From Anaerolineae bacterium (lineage in GTDB: Bacteria; Chloroflexota; Anaerolineae; Aggregatilineales; Aggregatilineaceae): DNA of 64,000 bases. Position 1 is the first letter of the stretch. Every line of letters starts with the position of its first letter. Below the pieces are notes generated by a model. It was not told where the DNA came from and did not search any database. It worked only from the letters and a program-made list of their open reading frames with translations. The translations under genes were made by a program, and so were the position numbers. Location of the stretch: contig JAHDWP010000001.1 of assembly GCA_023382715.1 (NCBI GenBank), positions 215,471-279,470 of the forward strand, given 5' to 3'. Shown piece by piece: positions 25,823 to 35,275 of this stretch.

Positions 25823-25851
25823 AGCATAGCAACGTTTGGCGCGAGGGTCAA
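25823..25851 (-). promoter_or_regulatory. Promoter of the L,D-transpeptidase gene
   Basis: On the minus strand TTGACC (25851-25846), 17 bases, TATGCT (25828-25823), 35 bases before the ATG. Confidence 0.7.
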
Positions 25852-25997
25852 CGGTCATTCGGGCGGCGCAGGGCAGGCGTGGGGCAGGCGAGTCGGTGTG
25901 GCAACTGGTGAGGGGATGGGCTATAACTCTGGCGCGGCTTCGCACAGGATCGCGCCTGGCCTGGCCGGGCGACGCAGTACACGAGGGATGGCACGCA

Positions 25998-26693
25998 ATG
26001 GGCCATGCGAACGGGAACCCGCGAGCGGTGTTGCGGGCGACCGACCTGACTAAGGACTTCACCCTGGGGAGCGTGATCGTCCACGCCCTGCGTGGCGTGA
26101 CGCTCACCATCTACGAGCGCGAGATGATCGGCGTGGTCGGCCCGTCCGGCAGCGGCAAGAGCACGCTGCTGGGGCTGATCGGCGGGCTGGACAGGGCCAC
26201 GTCCGGGCGGATCGAGATTGACGGCATTGACATCACCGATATGGGCGAGGGGCGGCTGACAGAGGTGCGCAACGAGCGGATCGGGTTCATTTTCCAGTTC
26301 TTCAACCTCATCCCCACGCTGACGGCGCTCGAAAACGTGGCGCTGCCGATCCAGTTCGCCCGCCGCCCGCGCTTCGACCCGGAACAGCGCGCGCGGGAGC
26401 TGCTCGACCTGCTGGGCCTGGCCGACCGGTTGCACCATCGTCCGATGGAGCTTTCGGGCGGGCAGCAGCAGCGCGTAGCCATTGCGCGGGCGCTGGCCAA
26501 CAATCCCCCGCTGTTGCTGGCCGACGAGCCAACCGGCAACCTGGACTCGGAGGCGTCGGCGGTGGTCATTCGGGCGCTGCGCGACGTGTCACGCGAGACG
26601 GGCACGACGGTTGTGCTGGTGACGCATGATCCGGCGCTGGCCGGGCAGATGGATCGCGTGGTGGCGCTGGCCGATGGGCGCATTGTCGGGTGA
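25998..26693 (+). CDS. MacB/LolD-type ABC transporter ATP-binding protein
   Basis: 231 residues from the ATG at 25998 (GAGGGA nine bases upstream); a longer open frame from 25836 has no such support and the extra residues do not match the family. Walker A GPSGSGKST is at 48-56, Q-loop FQFFNLIPTLTALENV, signature LSGGQQQRV near 152, Walker B LLLADEPTGNLD near 172, switch VTHDPALA. The sequence TGNLDSE is the mark of the MacB/LolD/FtsE group, which power mechanotransmission rather than substrate pumping. The large FtsX-like permease starts 19 bases after its stop and must be its partner. Confidence 0.94.
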   Translation: MGHANGNPRAVLRATDLTKDFTLGSVIVHALRGVTLTIYEREMIGVVGPSGSGKSTLLGLIGGLDRATSGRIEIDGIDITDMGEGRLTEVRNERIGFIFQFFNLIPTLTALENVALPIQFARRPRFDPEQRARELLDLLGLADRLHHRPMELSGGQQQRVAIARALANNPPLLLADEPTGNLDSEASAVVIRALRDVSRETGTTVVLVTHDPALAGQMDRVVALADGRIVG

Positions 26694-26711
26694 GCCGGGC
26701 GAGATAGCGTG

Positions 26712-29700
26712 ATGGGTGATTTGCAGGCTATGGTGAACGGCGCGGCCCGCTTGCTGCGCTTCGCCGTCAAGCACTCGCTGCGCGATATGGGGCGCAACCG
26801 GGCGCGGACGGTCTTCGCCCTGGTGTGCGTGGCCACGGGGGTGAGCGCTATCGTCGCGCTGCGGTCGCTGGCTTTCATGGTTGGCGACGAGCTGACGACG
26901 AACCTGGCGCAGATAAATCGCGGGGATATCCGGCTCTACGCGACGCGCGCTGTGCCGGAGCTGATCGAGCTGAGCGCCCAGGACTTCCCGGTGTTCACGC
27001 AGCGAACGGTGAGCCTGCTTCGCGCCTGGGCTGCGCGCGAAGATGTGGCAGTGTCGTTCGCGCGGCTGTCCGAGGTGCGGCCCCTGCGGCTTGTGGCGGA
27101 TGGCCAGGAGCGCACCGCGCAAACCGTGCTGTCGCTCTACGTTGAGACGGCGATCTACCCTTATTACGATGCGATCGTGCTGCGCGAGCCGGCAGACGTG
27201 ACTCTGGGCGATCTCTTCGCGCGGCACAGCGCGGCAAGCGGGACGCTGGACGATCCGCGCCCGATCGTCATCTCGACCGGGCTGACGCGCAGCGTGGGCA
27301 TGGGGCTGGGCCTGGGCGACGTCGTCCGCCTCGGCGCGGCGGAGGTCTATTACGTCGTGCGCGGCATCACCCCGGCGACTGCCGAGACAGTGCTGACGCT
27401 GCCCCAGGCGGCGTTCCTGGGCACCTACGTGTATCTGCCCCTGGAAGACCTGGCGCTGGGCGGAGAAGCGCCCTTGCCCGACCAGGTCTTCGTCAAGGTG
27501 CCGCTCGGACAGGATATTGCTGAGACTGAGGCAAGTCTGGTCGCCTACCTGCAGGAGCAGACTGGCGCTGAGACCGACCTGGAACAGGAGCTGGCCCGCG
27601 CCACCGTGCCCGAACTGGCCGAAGACAACGCCGACGTAGCCGACACCATAGACGACCTGATCCTGGTCATTGGGCTGTCATCCCTGCTCATCGGCGGGAT
27701 CGGCATTGTCAATACCATGCTGGTCGTCGTCAACCGGCGGATGCTGGAGATCGCCGTGCTGAAGACGCTGGGGCTGAAGGCGTACCGGGTGACGCTGTTG
27801 TTCCTGGTGGAGGCGCTGCTGCTGGGAATCGTTGGCAGCGCCATCGGGGTGGGGGTGGGGGTGGCGCTCAGCTACCTGGTGCGCGGCGTCGGGGAAGAGG
27901 CGTTCGCGCTGACGCTGGAGTGGCGCCTGTACCCGGCGGCGATGGGCAGCGGGCTATTCCTCGGCGTGCTGATCACGGCGCTGTTTGGCTTTATGCCCAC
28001 GCTGATCGCCGGGCAGGTGCGGCCGGCTATGGTGCTGCGTCCCAACGAGGCGGAAATGCCGGCGGCGGGCCTGATTCAGACGCTGCTGACGTTGCTGGTG
28101 ATGATCGCCGTGCTGGGGGCGCTGGTCGGCTCCGTTGTGGGCGGATCGTTCGCGGTGGGGCCGGTGATCATGATCGCCGGGGCCGGCGCGCTGATCGGGC
28201 TGTTCGCGGGGATCATCGCTGCCAATAGGCGGCGCTCTATACCGGTGGGAGGCCGGCGCCGCCTGCGCCATTGGTTAGGGCCGGTGGCGTGGCTCATCGT
28301 GCAGTTGTACGGCGCGCTGGCCATCGGCGCGGCGCTGGCTTCGGGCGTGCTACTCATCGTTGCGGCCATCTGGCGACCATTCGGGCTGGGCGACGCCGAC
28401 TTGCCGGATACCATCGTGGAGGCGGCGCGCGCGGGCGAGTGGGCCTGGGCGCTGGCCTGGGCGCTGCTGGCCGGTATAGTAGCCAGGGCGGTATGGCGGC
28501 ACGCGGGCCGGGCGGCGCGGACTATTGCGCTGGCGGCGCTGGGCCTGACGGTAGGCGGCGCGCTGGGCGCGGGGGGCAGCCTCGCCCTGGAGCGCGTGGC
28601 TGGCGGGACGGGGGTGTGGCGCTGGCTGGCTTCTGTGTCCACCGGCATCGTGCTCGTCGAGGGCGCCATCGCGCTGCTGTCGGCCATTTACGTGGGGTAC
28701 TGGCTGCTGGTGTGGGGCGTGGCGCGGCTGCGCCCGGTCGCCATGAGCGGCATCACCAGCGGCCTGATGGTGGGGCTGGTTGGCGGCCTGGGGGCAATTG
28801 CTTCGCTGGTGGGACGCGCGGCACTGGTGGGCGCGCTGGCGCTGATCATGGCCGGGTGGCTGATGACACGGGCCAGGCGCCTAGCGGCCACGCCTGAAGC
28901 TGGTGCGCAGGACGGGAGAGCGCCGACGAATACAGGCCGAACGCTCATTGCCTACCGGCAGGCTGATCCCGCGCGGCACCTGGCAGCTATGCTGCTCGGC
29001 GCGGCGGCAGTAGTGGGCAGCATCCTGCTGGTGGACATCGCGGATGGCGGCGGGGCGTGGCTCATCGCGCTCACGGTCCTGGTTGTCTTCTGCGCCTGGT
29101 GGCTGCTGCTGGCGCGCAGCTATAGCGCCGACGGGCGCCTGATTCTGCGCGAGATGGCCGGGCGGCGGACGCGCGTGGCGCTGACCTTGCTGGGGCTAAG
29201 CGTCGGGGTGGCCGGGCTGAGCCTCGTCTCGCTGACGGCGGGGGCTGTCAGTCATCTGCTGGAGTTCCAGCTTGGCGAGGCGGTTGAGGGTAATCTGCTG
29301 ATCGGCGATCCTTCTGCTGCGCACCGGGAGGAAGTCGCCGCGACGCTGGACGCTGCCGAAGGCGTGCTGAGTTATTCGCAGGTCACCACCTATCGCGCGG
29401 TGCTCATCTCGCGCAATGGCGAGCCGGTGCGGACTGGCCCACACTTTGGCAGGGATGAAGGCCCCAGCGAGGAGGGCCGGGCCGAGCCAGTGGAGGGCGG
29501 CATCTCGCTGGGGATCATCGAGCGCGAATCGCTGAGCGACATGCCGCGCTATAAGATGATCAGCGGGCGCGCGCTCGCCCCTGGTGATGAGGGCCAGCAC
29601 CGGATCATGCTGCGCGCGTCGCTCGTCACCGAGCACATGGGCATCCAGGCGGGCGACCGGCTGCAATTCCTCTTCCGCAACCAACCGGGCGATGCCGACG

Positions 29701-30362
29701 ATGTGCTGATGCAGTTCCAGGTGATCGGCGTCATCTCGCGGCAGTCGGAGCAGACGGGGCTGGAGGGAGTGGGCAATCTGTCGGTGCTGCCGCCAGGAGT
29801 GCTGCCGGACTCGGTGATGCCAGAGGGCACGGCCACAATTGCGCTGATTGACGAGAGTGATGACCGTTTCATGGATCACGTGCTGGTGGCTCTGGCGGAT
29901 GTCCCTGGCGTGATCGTTTTCGAGCTAAGTGTGTTGACGCAGCTTGCTCAGAATCTGCTGGATCAACTGAACGCGATTCCGACGCTGGTCGCGTGGCTGG
30001 CGCTGGTGGCGGGCACGGCGATCATCGCCAACACAGTGGCGCTGGCCACGCAGGAACGCCGCCGGACTATCGCGGTGATGAAGGCGATGGGCCTGAAGGG
30101 CTGGCGGGCGCTGGCGATGCTGCTCGTCGAGAACGGGCTGATCGGGCTGCTGGCCGGGCTGATCGGCACGGGCGTTGGGCTGCTGGTGACGGTTGTGGTC
30201 GTGCTGGCCGGGCCTGCGCCCGGCGACCTGCAGCGCGTGATTGAGTTCGAGACGATGGGCTGGCTGGTGCTCATGGCGGTGGCGGTGGCTATCGGCGCGG
30301 CGCTGCTTTCGGCCTGGACAGCGATCCGCGAGCAGCCGTTGAACGTGCTGCGCTACGAGTGA
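26712..30362 (+). CDS. Giant FtsX/MacB-like ABC permease (tandem-fused)
   Basis: A 1216-residue membrane protein; a GTG one codon earlier (26709) is possible. It holds two FtsX-type permease modules in one chain. The first has a start helix near 15-60, an outer MacB-type domain to about 290, and a four-helix FtsX bundle with GGIGIVNTMLVVVNRR near 330-345. A middle section of about 400 residues is strongly hydrophobic with many extra membrane spans. The second module begins near 800 (LREMAGRRTRVALTLLGLSVGVAGLSL), has an outer domain at 850-1060, and ends in a second FtsX bundle with TVALATQERRRTIAVMKAMGLKG. Such fusions occur for lipoprotein or peptide exporters. Substrate unknown. Confidence 0.9.
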   Translation: MGDLQAMVNGAARLLRFAVKHSLRDMGRNRARTVFALVCVATGVSAIVALRSLAFMVGDELTTNLAQINRGDIRLYATRAVPELIELSAQDFPVFTQRTVSLLRAWAAREDVAVSFARLSEVRPLRLVADGQERTAQTVLSLYVETAIYPYYDAIVLREPADVTLGDLFARHSAASGTLDDPRPIVISTGLTRSVGMGLGLGDVVRLGAAEVYYVVRGITPATAETVLTLPQAAFLGTYVYLPLEDLALGGEAPLPDQVFVKVPLGQDIAETEASLVAYLQEQTGAETDLEQELARATVPELAEDNADVADTIDDLILVIGLSSLLIGGIGIVNTMLVVVNRRMLEIAVLKTLGLKAYRVTLLFLVEALLLGIVGSAIGVGVGVALSYLVRGVGEEAFALTLEWRLYPAAMGSGLFLGVLITALFGFMPTLIAGQVRPAMVLRPNEAEMPAAGLIQTLLTLLVMIAVLGALVGSVVGGSFAVGPVIMIAGAGALIGLFAGIIAANRRRSIPVGGRRRLRHWLGPVAWLIVQLYGALAIGAALASGVLLIVAAIWRPFGLGDADLPDTIVEAARAGEWAWALAWALLAGIVARAVWRHAGRAARTIALAALGLTVGGALGAGGSLALERVAGGTGVWRWLASVSTGIVLVEGAIALLSAIYVGYWLLVWGVARLRPVAMSGITSGLMVGLVGGLGAIASLVGRAALVGALALIMAGWLMTRARRLAATPEAGAQDGRAPTNTGRTLIAYRQADPARHLAAMLLGAAAVVGSILLVDIADGGGAWLIALTVLVVFCAWWLLLARSYSADGRLILREMAGRRTRVALTLLGLSVGVAGLSLVSLTAGAVSHLLEFQLGEAVEGNLLIGDPSAAHREEVAATLDAAEGVLSYSQVTTYRAVLISRNGEPVRTGPHFGRDEGPSEEGRAEPVEGGISLGIIERESLSDMPRYKMISGRALAPGDEGQHRIMLRASLVTEHMGIQAGDRLQFLFRNQPGDADDVLMQFQVIGVISRQSEQTGLEGVGNLSVLPPGVLPDSVMPEGTATIALIDESDDRFMDHVLVALADVPGVIVFELSVLTQLAQNLLDQLNAIPTLVAWLALVAGTAIIANTVALATQERRRTIAVMKAMGLKGWRALAMLLVENGLIGLLAGLIGTGVGLLVTVVVVLAGPAPGDLQRVIEFETMGWLVLMAVAVAIGAALLSAWTAIREQPLNVLRYE

Positions 30363-30370
30363 GCTGCCGG

Positions 30371-31540
30371 TCAACCGATGCGCGCGCCGCTGGCGTGATC
30401 GAAGAAGTAGAGGTGTTCGGGTGGGAAGCGCAGATGGAGCAGGTCGCCTGGCTCGGCCCGCGTGCTAAGCGGCGCCCGGACGGTGCAGCGCTGGCCGGAG
30501 ACTGTGACATAGACCAATTGGCTCTGCTGGGAAAGGATCAGCTCGGTGAACTCCACGCGGGCCGCGATGCCGTGATCGTCCAGCGTGATGTTTTCGGGGC
30601 GAATCCCCAGCCAGACGGCCTGCCCCTGGCGCAAACCCGGCCTGATGGACGACACCTGAAATCCCAGGCCCTCCCAGGCGCTGCTGAAGACGTGGCCCAG
30701 GAAGAGATTCATCGGCGGCGTGCCGAAGAACTGGGCGACGAAGGCGTTCACTGGCGCTTCGTAGAGGGCGTGCGCGGTGCCGACCTGCTCGATCTTCCCG
30801 GCGCGCATGATGGCGATACGGTGCGCCAGGGCGATGGCCTCGGCCTGGTCGTGCGTCACGTAGACAGACGTGATCTGGTAGTGGCGCAGCAGGCGGTTGA
30901 GCTGTAGGCGCGTGTCCACGCGCAGCTTGGCGTCGAGGTTGGACAGCGGCTCGTCGAAGAGGAAGAGCTTCGGCTCGCGGGCCAGGCAGCGGGCCACAGC
31001 GACGCGCTGCTGCTCACCGCCGGACAGAGTCGGCGGCTTGCGGCTGAGCAGGTGGGTGACCTCAATGCCCATCACCTCGACGATGTGGCGGATGCGCTCC
31101 GGAATCTTCTCCGGCTGGTGGCGCACGATGTCGTAGAACCCGATGTTCTCGCGCGCTTCCATGTGCGGGTAGAGGGCGTAGGTCTGGAAGACCATGCCGA
31201 TGCCTCGCTCGGCGATGGGGATAGCCTGGATGGGCACGCCGTCGTAGCTGATCTCGCCACTGTCGGGCTTTAGCAGGCCGGCGATGACTTTGAGGAGGGT
31301 GGTCTTGCCGCAGCCCGACGGGCCGAGCACGCTCAGCGTCTCGCCGTTGCGAACGGTCAGCGACAGATCATCCAGCGCCAGGCTGCGGTCGGGGGGTTCC
31401 TGCGCGGCTCGCCGGCGATCTGTATTCTGGGTGCGGCTGGCGTCGAAGATGCGCGCTGTTGGCATCGCAGCCCGCCCCGGATCGGGCAGTTCCTGGGGGC
31501 CGAAGCGCTTGCTGACATGGCGCAGGACAATGGTCGGCAT
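30371..31540 (-). CDS. Second orphan sugar-type ABC ATPase with an N-terminal insertion
   Basis: 389 residues. Walker A GPSGCGKTT lies at 73-81, later than normal (about 36-44), because about 35 extra residues (roughly 16-51, rich in Pro, Arg, Gln and Asp) sit between the first strand MPTIVLRHVSKRFG and the strand ALDDLSLTVRNGE. Signature LSGGEQQRV, Walker B FLFDEPLSNLDAKLR and YVTHDQAEA are normal. The C-terminal TOBE region has LGIRPENI. The family is the MalK/UgpC carbohydrate importer ATPases. No permease or solute-binding gene is adjacent; the GT2 gene lies just upstream on the same strand. It may serve distant importers. The insertion lies at the dimer-facing edge, but its effect is unknown. 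Confidence 0.9.
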   Translation of the reverse strand: MPTIVLRHVSKRFGPQELPDPGRAAMPTARIFDASRTQNTDRRRAAQEPPDRSLALDDLSLTVRNGETLSVLGPSGCGKTTLLKVIAGLLKPDSGEISYDGVPIQAIPIAERGIGMVFQTYALYPHMEARENIGFYDIVRHQPEKIPERIRHIVEVMGIEVTHLLSRKPPTLSGGEQQRVAVARCLAREPKLFLFDEPLSNLDAKLRVDTRLQLNRLLRHYQITSVYVTHDQAEAIALAHRIAIMRAGKIEQVGTAHALYEAPVNAFVAQFFGTPPMNLFLGHVFSSAWEGLGFQVSSIRPGLRQGQAVWLGIRPENITLDDHGIAARVEFTELILSQQSQLVYVTVSGQRCTVRAPLSTRAEPGDLLHLRFPPEHLYFFDHASGARIG

Positions 31541-31570
31541 GAGGCTGGCTGACCTGCGGGCAGCGCGGTG

Positions 31571-32482
31571 CTAATCGCGCTCGTCGAACATGAGCAGCGC
31601 CCGGATGGAGTGCAGGATGATCCCGGTGAACAGCGTCTGGATGCCGATGATCGCCAGCAGAATGCTGATCAGGGCGGTGCCGACGGCCAGGGTCTGGTAA
31701 TCGTTGTAGCGGTCCACAACGAGGACGCCGAGGGCCAGCCCCAACACCAGGATGAGCAGGCCGGGCACGCCGAAGAAGATCAGTGGGCGGTGCTGGCTGA
31801 CCAGCACCAGGATGCCATTGACCACCTGGAGGCCGTGACCAAAGGGGTTGCGCTTGGGACGCTCGGCATAGGTCACGCTGACGGGGACTTCCTGGATGGA
31901 TAGGCCGTGCTGCTGAGCCAGGAATTGCATCTCGGATTCCAGCGAGAAGCCCCCTTCGGGCCGGAACGCGAGCGTCTCCAGGGCGCGCCGCGAGAGGGCG
32001 CGAAAGCCGCTTTGGGAGTCGGTGATGGCGACGCCGGAGGCCAGGTTGGTAGCCAGGGTGAGAGCGCGCTGACCCCAGGTGCGCCAGCGAGGAATGTGGC
32101 TGCGCACGTCGAGAAAACGCGAGCCGACGACCACATCGGCAGTCCCCGCTTCAACAGGGGCGAGCAGGGCGGGAATCTCGGCGGGGTCGTGCTGGCCGTC
32201 GGCGTCAATGAGCACGACGAGGGCGGCCTTCATCTCGCGCGCCCGGCGCAGCCCGGTGTTGACGGCCTGGGCTTTGCCGAGGTTACGCTCGTGACGGATG
32301 ATGAGGGCGCCTGCCTGCTCGGCGACGGCGGCGGTCTGGTCGTGCGAGCCGTCATCCACGACGATCACCTGGTCCACGTAGCGGCGGGTCTTGAGCACGA
32401 CGCTGCCGATGAAGCGGTCTTCGTTCAGCGCGGCGATGACCGCCACGCGCGGAGAGGTCTGCGGATCGGTTGGATGTTCCAC
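31571..32482 (-). CDS. GT2-family glycosyltransferase, DPM1/GtrB-like
   Basis: A 303-residue enzyme with an N-terminal nucleotide-sugar domain and two C-terminal membrane helices (about 233-254 and 265-288). The donor-binding motifs are VIVVDDGSHD at 39-48 and LIDADGQHDP at 91-100, whose DxD binds metal and the sugar nucleotide. The tail LFTGIILHSIRALLMF is typical of polyprenyl-phosphate glucosyl/mannosyltransferases, which load a sugar onto undecaprenyl phosphate on the inner membrane face. This matches the GT39-type enzyme at 19.3 kb, which would use such a donor. It precedes the ABC ATPase by 30 bases on the same strand and is divergent from the LCP gene. Confidence 0.92.
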   Translation of the reverse strand: MEHPTDPQTSPRVAVIAALNEDRFIGSVVLKTRRYVDQVIVVDDGSHDQTAAVAEQAGALIIRHERNLGKAQAVNTGLRRAREMKAALVVLIDADGQHDPAEIPALLAPVEAGTADVVVGSRFLDVRSHIPRWRTWGQRALTLATNLASGVAITDSQSGFRALSRRALETLAFRPEGGFSLESEMQFLAQQHGLSIQEVPVSVTYAERPKRNPFGHGLQVVNGILVLVSQHRPLIFFGVPGLLILVLGLALGVLVVDRYNDYQTLAVGTALISILLAIIGIQTLFTGIILHSIRALLMFDERD

Positions 32483-32648
32483 GGCCTGTCAGGTCTCTTG
32501 GGGTGTGTGCTGCTCACCTGCTGCGCTTGCTCGTCGGTCTGCAAGCATTGTAACACGTTCTCCGCCGCCTGGCAGACCACTGCTGATGGGTCGTAGTGCA
32601 GGCGTAGGGGAGCGGGCGCTTGGCGAGTGATGCAGTGCGATGCATTTC

Positions 32649-32657
32649 TGGTATACT
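32649..32657 (+). promoter_or_regulatory. Extended -10 promoter of the LCP gene
   Basis: TGG then TATACT, 38 bases before the ATG. There is no good -35 box. Confidence 0.55.
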
Positions 32658-32695
32658 TGCCGCTCTGTGTTCGGCGGATTGTGGGTGAGGGAACT

Positions 32696-34642
32696 ATGCG
32701 GACGGTTGCTCGCGCGCTGCGCCTGGTTGTGAACAGCGCGATTCTCCTGGTGGTGCTACTGAGTGTGGCCGTGTACATAGTGTACGCGGCGAACGGCATC
32801 CTCGATGAGGTGGAAGCCCGCGACCGGCGTGCGGATTACGATGGCCCTATTGCCAGCACGGCGACGGCGATTGTGAGCCGCCTGACGGCGCAGGCGGCAG
32901 TGGAGGACGGCCCGGCCCCACAAAGCGCGGCAAGCGCCGAGGCTACTCAGGCGACGCAAGACACGCCAATACCGACCCTGACTGCGACTGAGCCACCCCC
33001 TACGGAGTTCCCGACGCTGACGCCAAGCAGCACCGCGACGGCGAGCATCACGCCCTCGCTGACGCGCACGCCGCGCCCAACCGCTGAGCGGATGCTGGCG
33101 GCGACGGCGACGCCCGTCCCACCGACCGCAACCCCAACCGTGCCGCCCACAATGACGCCGATTCCCACTAACACGCCGCGCGTGCTGCCGCCGACGCCGA
33201 TTCCGACCAACACGCCACGCCCCTCGCTGATCGCGCCGGCGGATGGCGAGACCGAGATCGTGCACGTCAGCCTGACGCCGACTCCCCTGCTGCCGACGGC
33301 GACGCCCACCTTCACGCCGACGCCTACCCTCACGCCGACGATCACCATCACGCCCACGCCAACCTACGTGATCGAGGGGACCTACGCGGTGCCTGTGCTG
33401 ACGCCGATCGTGCCGATTCCAGAGCGGGTGCCGCTGCTGGACACCGATCCCGATGTGGTCAATTTCCTGCTGCTGGGCAGCGACACGAGCGGGGGCGGCG
33501 TGGGGCGCACCGATGTGGTCATCATCGTGTCGGTGAACAAGCGCGTGGGGTCGGTGGCGATGTGGCACGTGCCGCGCGATCTGCTTGTCTATATCCCGAA
33601 CCACACGATGGAGCGCATCAACCTGGCTTTTGCGCTGGGCGAGTCGAGCGGATTTCCCGGTGGCGGCTTCGGCCTGATGCAGGAGACGATCCTGTACAAC
33701 TTCGGCATGGAGATCGAGCATTTCGCCCGCGTGGACTTCGACGATTTCATGCGCATTGTCAAGGAGTTGGGCGGCCTGCAGATCAGCGTTGACTGCGCGA
33801 TTGCCGACTGGCGGCTGAAATCGCCGGAGCTGGATCAGGCGGTTGAGGATAACTGGGAATACTACACGCTGCCCATTGGCCGCCAGCAACTCGACCCGTA
33901 TATGGCGCTGTGGTACGTGCGCAGCCGCATGAGCACCAGCGACCTGGATCGCGGGCGGCGCCAGATAGACGCGCTGCGCGCCATGTGGTACCAGGCGCGC
34001 GAGCAGGGACTCTTCTCGCAGGTGACGCAACTGTGGCCGGAAGCGGTGGAGGTCGTGCAGACTGACATGACGCTGACGGATGTCCTGGCGATGGTGCCGC
34101 TGGCGGTGAGCCTGGACATGAGCAGCATTGCCCGCTATGCCGGGACGCGCGGGGTGCATTACATTCCTTTCCGAACGCCGGACGATGGCCGCGACGTGAC
34201 GCTGCCCAACCGGGATACGCTTGTCCCGCTCATTCAGGACTTCCTGACCCCGCCTACAGCCAACCGGCTGGGGCGCGGAACGGTGAATGTTGTGGTGCAG
34301 GATGCCTCCGGCTACGGCATTGGCTTCGACCGGGTGGCCGTAGACCGGCTGGCCTGGGAAGGGTTCGCTGCCAGCATTGACTCCTCGCGCGCTGAGAGGC
34401 CGCGCGATCTGTCCCTGATCTACGACTACACCGGTCAGACGAAAGGCAGCGCGCTGGACGATCTGCGGCGGGTGCTGCGCGTGGGAGAGGGCCAGGTCGT
34501 CGTGCAGCCCGATCCCAACCGGACGGCGGATTTTCGGGTGGAGATCGGCGGGGCGTACAACTCGTGCGTCTACGGCAGCGCGGCGGATGAGATTGGCGCA
34601 GGGCCACCAATCCCCACCGGCACCCCGCAGAACGTGGGGTAG
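32696..34642 (+). CDS. LCP (LytR-CpsA-Psr) family protein with LytR_C domain and Thr/Pro-rich linker
   Basis: 648 residues from the ATG at 32696 (GAGG six bases before). One membrane helix lies at about 8-33. Then follows a low-complexity stalk of about 170 residues (roughly 60-230) made of TPT, PTP and TNTP units. The LCP catalytic domain fills about 250-420 with LLLGSDTSGGGVGRTD, the arginine-rich phosphate-binding set MWHVPRDLLV and SRMSTSDLDRGRRQ. The LytR_C domain starts near 529 (VNVVVQDASGYG). LCP proteins move polymers from undecaprenyl pyrophosphate to peptidoglycan or protein on the outer face. The long stalk would carry the domain away from the membrane. The GT2 and GT39 genes nearby fit a glycopolymer pathway. 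Confidence 0.93.
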   Translation: MRTVARALRLVVNSAILLVVLLSVAVYIVYAANGILDEVEARDRRADYDGPIASTATAIVSRLTAQAAVEDGPAPQSAASAEATQATQDTPIPTLTATEPPPTEFPTLTPSSTATASITPSLTRTPRPTAERMLAATATPVPPTATPTVPPTMTPIPTNTPRVLPPTPIPTNTPRPSLIAPADGETEIVHVSLTPTPLLPTATPTFTPTPTLTPTITITPTPTYVIEGTYAVPVLTPIVPIPERVPLLDTDPDVVNFLLLGSDTSGGGVGRTDVVIIVSVNKRVGSVAMWHVPRDLLVYIPNHTMERINLAFALGESSGFPGGGFGLMQETILYNFGMEIEHFARVDFDDFMRIVKELGGLQISVDCAIADWRLKSPELDQAVEDNWEYYTLPIGRQQLDPYMALWYVRSRMSTSDLDRGRRQIDALRAMWYQAREQGLFSQVTQLWPEAVEVVQTDMTLTDVLAMVPLAVSLDMSSIARYAGTRGVHYIPFRTPDDGRDVTLPNRDTLVPLIQDFLTPPTANRLGRGTVNVVVQDASGYGIGFDRVAVDRLAWEGFAASIDSSRAERPRDLSLIYDYTGQTKGSALDDLRRVLRVGEGQVVVQPDPNRTADFRVEIGGAYNSCVYGSAADEIGAGPPIPTGTPQNVG

Positions 34643-34654
34643 CAGGCGGGGGCC

Positions 34655-35275
34655 TCAGGCGCTCGGCTCGTCGAGGCGGACGAGCGCAGCCTGCCCGGCG
34701 GTCAGGTGGGTGATGGCCGCTTCGAGCGGGGCGATCTGATCAAGCGGAAGCGTGGCGTAGACGGTGACCTCTGCCGCGAACTCCTCATCGGTGATCAGCG
34801 CCTGGTGCTCCGCGAGCAGCAGCTTGAGGCGCTCGTAAGCGCCATAGGGAACGGTGACGCCCACCGGCTGCTTCTCGACCTTCAGCTCGATAGGTAACGC
34901 GGCGATAGCTTCTTTGGCAGCTCCCCCATAGGCGCGCACCAGGCCGCCGGTGCCCAGCTTGGTGCCACCGAAGTAGCGCGTCACGACGATGACCGCGTCG
35001 CCGAGATCTGCGCCGCGCAGGACGGCCAGCACCGGCGGGCCGGCGGTGCCAGATGGCTCGCCATCATCGGACACTCCTTCGGTCACACTGCCCCCGTAGC
35101 CGACTTTGAAGGCATAGACGTGGTGGGTAGCGCCCGGCATCTCGTCGCGGACCGCCTGGATGAACTGCCTGGCCTCAGCGACCGTGTCCGCGCGGCCAAT
35201 GGTGGCGATGAAGCGCGAGTTGACGACGACGGTCTCAACGCGCGTTGTCTGGGCCGGGATTGGATACTTCGTCAT
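34655..35275 (-). CDS. yigZ: YigZ/IMPACT family protein
   Basis: A 206-residue protein of the UPF0029 family. The N-terminal IMPACT domain has VNSRFIATIGRADTVAEARQFI near 18-39, PGATHHVYAFKVG, and the glycine-rich VSDDGEPSGTAGPPVL and TRYFGGTKLGTGGLVRAYG, which are the family hallmarks. The C-terminal part is a small alpha/beta domain. Eukaryotic IMPACT regulates translation through GCN2; the bacterial role is not settled. Its start lies 41 bases inside the end of recJ, so it is the last gene of the recombination block and is probably translationally coupled. Confidence 0.95.
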   Translation of the reverse strand: MTKYPIPAQTTRVETVVVNSRFIATIGRADTVAEARQFIQAVRDEMPGATHHVYAFKVGYGGSVTEGVSDDGEPSGTAGPPVLAVLRGADLGDAVIVVTRYFGGTKLGTGGLVRAYGGAAKEAIAALPIELKVEKQPVGVTVPYGAYERLKLLLAEHQALITDEEFAAEVTVYATLPLDQIAPLEAAITHLTAGQAALVRLDEPSA

